A stretch of 64,000 nucleotides of DNA from Eopsaltria australis (Eukaryota; Chordata; Aves; Passeriformes; Petroicidae), in NCBI GenBank assembly GCA_034509425.1, contig JAVTVJ010001248.1, positions 186,001 to 250,000 on the forward strand, in the 5' to 3' direction. The notes under the pieces are model-generated. The model was not told the DNA's origin. It did not search any database and saw only the letters and a program-made list of their open reading frames with translations. Position 1 is the first letter of the stretch, and the number at the start of each line of letters is the position of its first letter. Made by a program: the position numbers and the translations under genes. Below are positions 47,701 to 59,700 of this stretch, piece by piece.

Positions 47701-50700
47701 CTCCAGTGCAATGCAGAAATGAAGGCCTGGCCAGAACTGATCCATGGGCAGCCAGGTATTCCAGCAGACAGCAGGAGCCTGAGGAGCCCTCAGGGAGCAG
47801 AAATGCTTGGGAAACATCCCAAAGAATCAGAATCCCAGAATCAGAATCCCAGAATCACTGGGTTGGAAGAGACCTTTCAGATCACAGAGTCCAACCCATG
47901 CCCTCACAGCTCCACTAAACCCTGGCACCGAGTGCCACATCCAATCTTGTTTTAAACACATCCAGGGATGGTGACTCCACCACCTCCCTGGGCAGACAAT
48001 TCCAGTATTTTATCACTTTTTCAGTAAAAAACTTTCTTGTAACATCCAATCTAAATTTCCCTTGGTGCAGCTTAAGGCTGTGTCCTCTCTTTCTGCCAGT
48101 TACTGCCTGGAAAAAGAGACCAACCCCCACCTGGCTACAAGCACCCTTCAGGGAGCTGTGGAGAATGATAACATCGCCTCTGGGTCTCCTTTTCTCCAGG
48201 CTGAACAACCCCAGGTGCCACCAGAAGGCAGGAGGTTGTGACAGGCCAGTCCTGGTCCCCAGGTCACTGTGCTGCTGCTGCCTGGCACTCACCCTGTGCT
48301 TGAAGGGGGCTGGGCTGGTGGCTCCCCTGGCACAGTGATACCCTGGGTAACAAAATCCAGACGGCTGGGATAGACCTGGAGCTGAGCAGTACATCCCTGA
48401 AACCAACAGAGAACCGTGTCAGGGTGAGGAGCTGCACAGGGCAGCAGTGGAGGGGTCAAGAATGTGAGAGGAGAACTCATTTTCAAGTTTGTGCCCCTGT
48501 GCCCAGTCCCTTCTCACCTGCTGGGCAGGGCTCGCAGTCAGACTCGCTGGTGGCACCAGTCCTGGGGCCAAAGGTGCCCTTGGGACACGGGTGCTCTGTG
48601 CTGAAGGTGGTCCCTGGCAGACAGAAGTGGCCAGCAGGGCACAGCTCAGGAGTTTGTGCTGCAGGACCTGGGGTACAGGGGAAGAACCTTGCTCAGGAGG
48701 GATTGTGACAGGAATGACACCCTCAGAACAGAGCACGGCAGAGGATGGCATCCTCACTCAGCAGAACCAGCCTCCCTCCCTTGTCAGCCCAGGCAGACAC
48801 AGGGCACAGGAAGGCAGGAGGGTCCCCGTGGACAGCAGTGGGTCTGGCAGGTGATGATGCCGGTCGTGGTCCTTCAGAAGTGCTTTTGCCCAGGTCAGAG
48901 GCAATGGAAACCCAAAATAACGATCTCCTTCCTCATACCCCTCTACCAAGCATCAGGAAATCCCAATTCTCTGAAATTCAGCCACAGACAGAGAACATCT
49001 CATCACACAGGTGAGTCAGGCCTGAATTAATGCCCGGGCAAAGCAAAGGCTTCCCATGAAAAAGCTCGGCTGGGATTCTGAGGCTCTCAGTTGTGGTTCC
49101 AGCTCTGCTAAAACTCAGCTCAGTCAATAATTCCTTCCCGGTTGCTTCAGCTGCTCACCTGAGAGAGGACAAGCCTCTGTCCCCTGGGAAGGGATGGGTG
49201 AATTTGTTCCTGTCAGAGTGACCACAAAGATCTCAGTGCTGGGGGCAGCACATAAACATCTTGTGCAGGCAGATGGTGAGAAGCTCTGAGCAGGAGCAGC
49301 TCTGGCTCCTGGCCCGACCAAGAGCTCCCTGCCAGCAATATTTGTTTCCCTGCAAGGCCAGAGCCATGTCAGACATGCACAGGAGGAGCAGAGAAGGTTT
49401 AACAGCAAACAAGGAGCTCTGGGTGACCTCAGGCTGCTCCCAAGAACCCAACAGGAGCCTGGGCACTAAAATGATTCTTAGTGCTAGAGACCACCACTGA
49501 CTAGAAAAGATGTGGGGCACTCAGCTTGCTCTTGCTGCACCCAGGGCTGTCAGAAATGAAGCTGAGGTGGGTGATTTTCTTGCCTCACTCTGGGTAAAGG
49601 AAGCTGAGGTGGTGTTGCCTTGGTTTTTGCAGTATTCTATGTTTCACTTCGGTAGTAGAATTTCTCATGCATTTTCTATAAACACAGTCCATGTTTTCCT
49701 AACCAGCCAAGATTGTTTTGAACTTCTAGATTGTTTTCATTCCTTTCTCCTAAAGCGGAGAAAGATGACAGACTGTGTCGTTGTCCTGTGGAATTGTAGA
49801 GGTGGTGACCTCATTGACCAATCCATGATTGTCTTAAGAAAGATATAAAAATGAGTGAATAAAGAAAGGCAGGGCTCTCTCTTTTCTGGTCCTGCCTGGT
49901 GGGTCCTAAACTGCTGCTAGAATCTGCGTGTTTCTTTCATGTCCAACAGCGCAACAGAGGTGGGTGATTTTCTATTCTCACTCTGGGTGAATGAAGCTGA
50001 GGTGGGTGATTTTCTATTCTCACTCTGGGTGAATGAAGCTGAGGTGGGTGATTTTCTATTCTCACTCTGAGTGAATGAAGCTGTGGTGGGTGATTTTCTT
50101 GCCTCACTGGGTAACCCCAGCACATCCTCACCGCTGCAGGAGTGCCCAGCTGGGCAGAGCTGGCACTCTGCTGCCTGTCCTTTCCCACTGACAGGGCTGA
50201 AGCTCCCAGGGCTGCAGGGGATTGGGGATTCAGAGCCTTCAGGGCAGTAGAAGCCAGCAGGGCAGTGCCTGTGGTCTGGCTGTGTGGAGCCAGCATCACA
50301 GAAATACCCAGCCTGACACGGCCCTGCAAGAGAGAAAAGCTTCAGTGTTAGGTTTGGAACCAGAAAATACAAAAAATCTCCAAACTGGGAGAGAAGAAAG
50401 GTACTGAACATGGGCAATACACACCAGAAACAGCAGCCAGGCCTTCTCCTTGGCAGAACTTCCCAGCAGGGCAGGGCAGGCAGGAATTACGGAATCCCAT
50501 CCCAGACTGGGGCAGGAAGGTGCCACTGGGGCAGGGCTGGGGCTCGGAGCTCCCTGGAGGGCAGAAATGCCCTGCTGGGCACAGGGCCCCTGTCCCATCA
50601 CCCACAGGGTTGGGCACACGGGCGTGGGAAGTGCAGAAATGCCCAGGCCAGCACGGACCACTGGGGGCTGAGAGTCCTAAAGACAACGAGCATCAAGTCA

Positions 50701-53700
50701 GGTGAGCCAGAGACATCCCATAAATCAGCTTTGGGACTAAACCAGACCAGCCTGGTCACCAGGATGACCCCAGAGCCAGTCAGGAGCTCTGGTAGTTAAA
50801 ACCTCAATTTTCACTCTCAATATTTACTCACACAACTGATGAGCAGAGAGATAAAAGCCCAAATAGTTTCCTAAATCACCTACATTTTAGAGGACGATGA
50901 TCATTGTAAGTCTTTCCACTAAGAGACAAACCCAAATGAGCCCTAGACCCCAAGCTGCTTGGCTTCTGCTTTCATAATCTTTGCTAGACCAAAACCACCT
51001 TGATCTACCTTTAATTAACTTTCAAAATGGTTTGCAAAAACCCTTTAAAATCTTCTCAGGGGGTCCCACAAATGGCTGCAAATGCTCTGCAACATTTGGA
51101 TGAACTGCACAGAACACTCCCCTCACCCCCAGACCCAAAGCAGATGAGGATTCTGTTGAACCCACACACAATTCCCACCTCCCCTGGCACAGAAGGTGGC
51201 ACAGAACGTGCCCCCAGGACAAGCCCTGCAGTCCCTGGGATTCTCTTTAATCCACACACAATTCCCACCCGCCCTGGCACAGAATGTGGTACAGAATGTG
51301 CCCCCAGGATAAACCCTGCAATCTCTGGGATTTTGTTTAACTCACACACAATTCCCACCTGGCCTGGCACAGAAGGTGCCCCCAGGACAAGCCCTGCAGT
51401 GGCTGGGGTGTGCCAGGCCAGGCTGGTGGCTGTAGGTGCCCTCTGGACACGGGTGCTGGTGGGCAGCCCTGGTTCCAGGTGGGCAGTAGTGTCCTGCTGG
51501 GCACTCCAGGGCTTTGGCCACGCCGTGGGTGCTCCCTTGGGCATCACCTGGGTGCTCTTGAGGGGCACAGAACCTGCCAAAAAAAGCCCAGCGCTTGTGC
51601 TCTCCCTCTGTTCTGCCAGAGATAGAAATCTTTGTGTGTAAAAATCATTCACACCATGAAAGGGAAGGGAATTCCTTGGAAAAACCAAGGGAGAGCTCCT
51701 GTCAGGATCACCCTGCCCATCCCAGCGGGCAGAGCTGCCAGGATGGATTCCCTGGGAGGTTTTTGTGGTACAGAAAATGCCACAGTGAAGGGAAAATGAG
51801 GTGAAAACAGAAACAGCAAAATCAGCCTTGTACACCAAGGTGTGTCTTGTCTATCAAACACAGAGCAGCCTGAGGCAGAGGGAAATAATAATAATAATAA
51901 AGAAATAAAATAAAGATAACAAAATAAAAATAAAAATAACAAAATAAAAATTAAAATAAAAATAAAATAAATTTTAAAATAAAAGTAAAAAATAAATTTA
52001 AAAATAAGCTAAAAAATAAGTTTAAAAAAAAATGAAATAAATTTAAAAATAAGTTTAAAAATAAATATGAAATAAATTTAAAAATAAATTTAAAAATAAA
52101 TTTAAAAATAAAAATGAAATCAATTCAAAAATAAATTTAAAAATAAATTTAAAAATAAATTTAAAAATAAAAGTAAGAATAAGTTTGAAAATAAGTTTAA
52201 AAATAAAAATAAAATAAATTTAAAAATAAGAGTAAAAATAAATTTAAAAATAAAAGTAAAAATAAATTTAAAAAGAAAAGCAAAAATAAGTTTAAAAATA
52301 AGTTTAGAAATAAGTTTATAAATAAAAATAAAAATAAGAATAAGAATAAGAATAAGAATAAAAATAAGAATAAAAATAAGAATAAAAATAAGAATAAAAA
52401 TAAGAATAAAAATAAAAATAAAAATAAAAATAAAAATAAAAATAAAAATAAAAATAAAAATAAAAATAATTCCTAGGAAAGCATCAAGAGGAAGGAGCAT
52501 ACCCATGGCACTCACATTCCTGCTGGGCACTTTTCACACTGGCCTTTGCCAGCCTGCTCCTGGTACTCTCCTGGGGGACAGGGCACGGGCTCTGGGCTGC
52601 CAGGGGGGCAGTAGTGACCCACAGGACACAAATAATCTGGCAGCAAAAAAGAGAAATAGCTTGTGGTGAAAATATTTTTATTTTTCAGGGTTTTTTTTTT
52701 TTTTTTTGCCTTGATAAGATTCCCTGTTTTTCCTCCTTCCTACTATTACCCAATAATTTATCCTGCATTACTTGGAATAAATTTTGGAAAATGTCTTTAA
52801 CTTCAATAATCATTTCTAAACCGTAACTAAAGCCAGATTTTAAACTGATCTTGCTGCTGCAGGTCAAGAATGACCCCAAAGAACTCTTACCTGAGTGCTG
52901 CTCTGCCACAGATCCTGCAGGGCAGAACCACCCTTGCTTACACAGACCCTGCGGGGAGCTCTGACCCTGCCGGGAGCAGAACCAGCCCGGGGAGCAGGGC
53001 TGGCACTCCTGTGCTGAGCGGCCACCAGGGTGAGGCAAGAAGGAGCCTGGCAAGAAAAAAAACCACCAAAATCACATTATTGCATCTTCACAGGCCCTGC
53101 TGGAGGGGGTTGTGGGGGGATTATCAGGGTTCCAAAGCAGCAGCTCACACAGGAACTTTCTGTGTGGCTGCACTTGTGCCAGAAGATGCAAAAGGATCGT
53201 TTAGGAAGGAATTCCCAAAATCCCAGCACTCCCTGGGATGAGAACTTCCTATCAGAGGGTCCTGACTGCTGAGGTGAATTCCTATTTATTTCTGGACTGA
53301 GAACTGCAATCCCTTGCTAATACAACTATAGATTCAATCCAGGAAATAAACATTCCACAGCCTCTCATTTAATGAACGCTGTCTCATTAGTGATGCTGTT
53401 AATGATCTCTCCCTGCTCAGGGGGGTGCAGAGCTGTCACATGCCCTGGCTGGGTGACCTGTCCTGCTCACAGCAGGAGCTTCCCTCCCCACCAGCAGCTC
53501 CAGGGGCAGTTCAGCCACTCCTGGCTGATTTAGAGCTGATGTTCAGCTCTGGATTAGTGGCTGAATTTCCATGCTGAGAGCAGCTTTTCCTTGGGAATAG
53601 AGGAAAAATTCAGCACAGCCTGACAAGGGCAGCAGAGCCTCAGCAGGGCTCTGGGAAGGGAAATGCCAGCAGGGACCACCAAACCTACCTGGGGGACATG

Positions 53701-56700
53701 GAGAGGGGGAGTGACTCCCTGCAGGGCAGAAGTGGCCTTGGGGACAGCTGTTTCCCTCTGCTCCATCCCTGGGGTTTGGGATTGTGGAGCCTCCTGTGCA
53801 GTAGAACCCGGCCTCACACGGCCCCGAAGGAGCTGCCAGCTCTGGGCTGGCACAGAACCAACCTGGAGCACAGGACACAAGCAGGAGCAGCTTTTGGGGA
53901 CAGCAGGAGCAGCTTTTGGGGACAGCAGGAGCAGCTCCAGCACGAGGCTGGGCTTGCCTGTAGATCTTGGCAGAAGGGGAAAGAGAACACGGGTAAAAAT
54001 CCAACCCCAAAAATTTGTGATGGAAGAAAGCCTCAGCCCCTACCTGGAGGGCAGGGAAGAGGAAAGGATGACCCAGCAGGACAGAAGGTTCCTGCTTGGC
54101 ACAACCCAACAGATCCTGCAGCTGGAGCTGCCTTTCCTGTGGATGGGAAAGACACAGGGGGAGTTGAAACACGAGAATTGCAAACACTCTAATTGAAATA
54201 GCTCAGGAAGGACAGTGCTAGAGCACTGAATGAAGGGGAAAAAAGGGAAAGAAATCATCCTGAACCTGGCTGGTGATCCCAATATCCCCCTGGTATCCCC
54301 CTCAATAACCAGCACCACCACACTTTGCTGTTCCCCTCCCTACCTGAGGAATTTCCAGGAAACACAGGCTGGCTTGATGTGGATCCAGGTGGACAAAACC
54401 ACCCGGGCGTGCAAAGTCCATCTGGCCTGGCCAGGCCTGGCCTGGAACAGACCCTTCCAGGAGGGCACAGCTGGCATTTGGAAGCATCCCAGAGGTTCAG
54501 GGCTTCGCTGAAGGTGCCAGGGGGACAAGGATGCTGCGTGGCAAATTCTGTGCTCCTGGGGCAGTAGTGACCTAGGGAGAAAAGGGGGTTCCATAAGGGT
54601 TAGGACAGGCTGGGAACAGCCTGGGGAGGATTCCCAGCCTGCACTCGAGGCATTCCCTTCATCTCTTTGTGGGAATGATGCCTTTTGGGGCTACCTAAAA
54701 ACAGAGGCCAGGCAAAATTAAGAGAATAAAAAGCAGTTCTATTTATTGAAGGGCCTTCAGGGACATTTAGGGCAGACAAAGCCCCCAGGGGCTACACCCA
54801 AAAATGGACAATGGGTCACAGGTTTCACACTTTTATAAGTTTGCTCCATTTGCACATTGGGGGTTCATCTGCCAATTACAGCTTCAGCTAATGAAGTCAT
54901 TTACCCCAAGTTTGCTCCCCCCAGCTCACTTTTGTTTCCCTCTCTCAGGGCCTGGGACAGTCAGGTGTCCTTGATTGCCAGGCCTGGAGAGGAATTGTTG
55001 TGTGTGCCCCAAATGGGAGAGCAGCAGCTGCCACTGGATCTGGAGTTGGGAGTTCTACACTAAAGAACTGCAGGGTTACAGAGACATGGAAAATATAAAA
55101 GCCAAAATCCTAAGGCATCAGAAGGACTGATCCCAAACCGTGAGTGTGGGCCCATCCTGCAGTTCATCACTGCTCTGACAGGGACATCACATCAGGGGTG
55201 TCAAATGCAGAAAGATGCCCCTGGGTGGGTGCAGCTGCAGACACCCACCTGCACCCACCTGCAGCCACCTGCAGCCACCTGCAGCCACCTGCACCCACCT
55301 GCAGGACAATCTGTGTAGTTGGTGGAGGCAGAGGGGCAGTAGAAGCCCTCTGGGCACTCCAGGCACTGTGTCCCACTCCAGGAAGGGCTGTAGGTCCCTG
55401 CAGGGCACGGCTGGGCTCTGCTGCTCCCCTCCTCACAGAAATGCCCAGGGGGGCAGGGACCTCCACTGGTGCTTGGCTTGAAGGGAAAACACCACAATTA
55501 CAGCCTGAAAACTCCTCGTGTGCACAGAGAACTGAGTCAGATGGTGAAGGTGAAGAGAAGCAGACATTCACCATGAAAGCCTGCTCTCACCCCTCACCCC
55601 TCAAGGCTGCACACAGTCAGTGCTGAGTCTTGTCATCATCTTTAAAAATTCCTGCTGGATTTTGCCCCAGAGGAGGGCTGGCAGATGCAGCACTCTAATC
55701 AAACTCCTGAACTATTAACCTCTGGAATTTTAATCTGATGTGGCATTCCAGGCTGCTTTGCAGCATCAGCATGCAAAGACAGAGCTGCTTTTGCTTAGAT
55801 TTCAAATTTAAAGCTCAAGGAAAGCCAGATGTGTTTCGTTATCTCTGTTCCCCTTTCACTATCAATCAGCCAGACACACCTGACGAAGGAGGTGATGTTG
55901 AAAGGGAGAGTTCAACCCAGGGCAGGAGAACTCAGGTGACCTTAGGGCCCTCAGTTTCATAGATATTTTATATATTTTTCACAATTTCCACCCCAGCTTA
56001 CCCTGGGAGGTCTGGGGGAGAGGCTTCCCCCACTGCAGTAGAAGCCAGCCTCACACAGCCCAGTGGGCGACACCAGCCCAGTCCCATTGCAGAAATACCC
56101 TGAAATCAAATTCAGAGAAGGGTGTTGGCTGTTCCAGACAGAAAACAGCACTTTTGGGATGGGGAAATACCCATCCTGCTGGATTCAGCTACAGCTGCAG
56201 GGAACAAACAGCACTTGGGTCACCTCTGAATGTGAGAACATCCAGAGAAAGGGTGGAAAGGGAACCTCTCATTGTGAGCATCCTCTGAGGTGGAAAAGTG
56301 GCAGATTTAATGTCTGTCCTCTGTCCAACACCCCTCTCCAGGAAAGCAGGATTTTGTTCAGGATTGCCTGCTCCAGGAGCCCTAAAAATGACTGCAAGCT
56401 CACAAATCAGGATTTTTCAGGGTTTTACCTGCGTCGCACAGGAGGCAGTCGTGGATCCCAGTGTTCCCAGTTGAGCTGCTGTACTGGCCAGCAGGGCAGG
56501 GCAGTGGGGAGGCAGAGCCCAGAGGGCAGTAGGATCCCTGGGGGCACCAGTTCCCCACCACAGCATCCCTGGGGGTGGGACTGGGAGCTCCTCCAGTGCA
56601 GTAAAACCCGGCCAGGCAGGGTCCTGTGACCTGGGACTGCCCAGGGAGGGCACAGAAGTGCCCTGAGAGAGCAAAATGAGGTCATCAGCACAGGAAAAAC

Positions 56701-59700
56701 AGGGCTGGAATGGGAAAAATGCAGCTGGAATGGCGGAAAATGAGGCTGGGGTTGGGAAAAATGGGGCTAGGAGGGGTTGGGAGAGAAAGGGGCTAGGAGG
56801 GGGAAATGTGGGAAAAATGGAGTTGGAATGGGGGGAAATGGGGATGGGGTTGGGAAAAATGGGGGGGAAAGAGGCTGGGAGGGGGGAAATGTGGGAAAAA
56901 TGGGGCTGGAATGGGGGAAAATTTGGGAAAATGGGGCTGGAATGGGGGAAATGGGATGGGATTGGGAAAAATAGGAGAAAAAGGGACTGGGAGGGGTGGA
57001 AAACTGGGAAAACGAGGACAAACTGGGTTGGAACGGGGGGAAAGGGATGGGATTGGAAAAAACAGGAGAAAAAGGGGCTGAGAGGGGGAAAATGTGGGAA
57101 AAATGGGTCAGAATGGGAGGAAATTTGGGAAAATGGGGCTGGAATGGGGGAAAATTTGGGAAAATGGGGCTGGAATGGGGGAAAAAGGGATGGGATTGGG
57201 AAAAAATGGATAAATAGGGGTTCCTGTGCCTCACCTGGCTCACAGGGGATGCAGTGGGACCTCAGGCTGCTGCCAGCCTGGGGGTTGTAGGTCCCTTTAG
57301 GACATGGGAACTGAGCTGCAGAGGCAGTGCCTGCAGGGCAGTAGTGCCCAGGGGGACATTCATTCTCCCAAATGGAAGAGGAGCTCTTGGGGCAGAAGAA
57401 CCTGGGCCAAAGAAATTTTTAAAATTTAAAAATTAAATTTAAAAACACGAGGATTTTGGCTCCCGTGCTGGGTTGGCCAGAAGAGAGACCTAATTGTGGA
57501 TATCACTGCACCCTGAGTTGATTCCTCAAATGCCAAATTGATGGCATAATTGCAAAAGCCACAGAGACACAATTTTCTTAACTTGAAGCACAACACATCC
57601 AGGCAGTGATTCATCAGCTTGTAAAAGTTAATCAAGCCCAAATCCAGGCACTAATTGGAGATCAATCCCCCAAGGAAAAGCCAGGCTCAGCATCAGGTGA
57701 TTTTCAGACTCCTCTTCCCCTGCAGCAGGTTGGTGCCAGCCTGTTGCCAAGGGAACCAGCTTTTGCTCCAGACATGGAATAAGTTGATGGTGCCAATGGT
57801 TTCTGTGCTCTGAACAGCCTGAATTCCCTTCCAGTGGGGTTGAATGTGGGGCTGGGGCTTTTCCTGGTCCCATAATCGCTTGTGTGGTGCTGGGAAACAG
57901 CTCAGCAGCTGCTCTGCTGCCTCACAGCCCTTCCCCAAGTGCTTTCCTGTGGTAAAATAACTCATTTTCACCCCTCACACTGCTCCAGCAAAAATAAATA
58001 ATAAGCAATTCTTTCAGCAGTCCCCAAGCTCCCTGTGTCTCACCCTTCAGGACAGGGCAGGCAGCTGCTTTGGCTCAGGGAGGGGTTGTAGGATCCTGCT
58101 GGACAAGCAATGGGAACAGCTGTGCCCTGGGGACAGAAATACCCTGGAAAAGCAAGAGGAGAATCCAAATCAGCAGATTTGGAGAGTCAAAGACAAAGCA
58201 GGCATTTCACAGAATTAATTAGGCTGGAAAAGACCTTTGAGATCATCGAGTCCAACCAGCTCAAAGGGGACTTTAACTCACCCCGGGGACACGGCTGTGG
58301 CTCCTCCCCAGACACACAGTATTGACCCTCTGGGCAAGGCTGGCACTGCTCTCCACGGGAATGGGGCACGTGGGAGCCAGGGGGACACGGGACTGGGCTC
58401 CTGGAGCCCTGGGGACAGAAGTGACCGGCTGGACACGGAGCTCCTGAGAGGCCATCGCTGGGTGTGGGGCTCTGGGCACCGCTGGCACAGTAGAACCTGC
58501 AGCCAGGACACACCTCTGGGTTCCAAACAGGTAAAAAAACCCTTGGAGAGCATCCCTGCTCCCAGCAGGGCATGGAAATGGGGTTGTTGTGCCACTCACC
58601 CAGGGCTGCACTGCCCCGAGGGTGCCCTGAGCCCGGAGCCATTGCAGAAATGTCCCCCAGGACAGGGCTGGCATTCCTGCACGCTGCTCCTGCCCTCCTG
58701 CCCGGACCAGGTGCCAGGAGGGCACTGCAGTGGCACGGGGGCACCTGGCAAGGTCGGGCACAGCAGGGTGAGGGAATGGCTCCCAGGAGTTCAGGGAATG
58801 AAGGACAATGCTGCTCCAAAGTCCCCTACCTGCAGGGCAGTAGTGACCAGCGGGACAGGGCAGCCCTGAGTCCCCGTCCTGGGGGCTCCTCACTCGGGCA
58901 CCGCTTTTACACCAGAACCCCTCAGCACAATCTCCTGGAAAAACAGAATAATGGGAGAATAAAAACCACAGAAATGCAGATTTCAGGTACAATTTGCCAT
59001 CTAGGGAAGCCTGATGGAATGGGCAGCAGAGGAGCTGCTGTAGCTGCCAGGAGGGCAGGGCTGGTGGCAGGCACCACAGGGACAGGAAAGCCCTTCACTG
59101 CCTGAGCACTGCAATTCCAACAAATATCCTACATTCCAATAAATATCCCCCATTCCAATATCCTACCTTCCAATAAATATCCCCCATTCCAATAAATATC
59201 CCCCATTCCAATAAATATCCTACATTCCAATATCCTACCTTCCAATAAATATCCCCCATTCCAATAAATTTTCCACATTCCAACAAATGTCCCACATTCC
59301 AGCAAATATTCCAGCACACATTTCCCTTCAGAATCATATTAAATACATCTTTAAACAGGGACTGAAATATTAAGAATTCTCTCAAAGTGCTTTCTTGAAT
59401 GAAAGTCTTTCAGGACAAGCATCAATGAAAAATCATCCGATGTGGAGGAAAAAAAAATCTTAAAGAAGAATTGAAATATGTCATTGCTGAGTATTTTGCC
59501 CTTTGTTTCTCTGCTAAACCTAATCATGGAAGGATTAGTTCTTTGGGAACCAGGCTAAAAACCCAGACTAATTCTAAATAAAATGCCAAACAGGTTTGAC
59601 GCTGGAAAACTCCACACTGGATTTTTAAAGGGAGGTATCACACACAGAATTCTGGTTTCTGAAGTCCTTCTCTCACTCCTTTCTTAGAAAAATGAGGGGT

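Noticed and set aside
49140..49210. Possible exon after ctgctcac at 49159
   Set aside because: No cysteine pattern and no phase-compatible frame; exons 23 and 24 already join correctly.
52120..52530. 136-codon frame of repeated FIFIFI and LILIL
   Set aside because: Reading of the AT-rich array; not a membrane protein.
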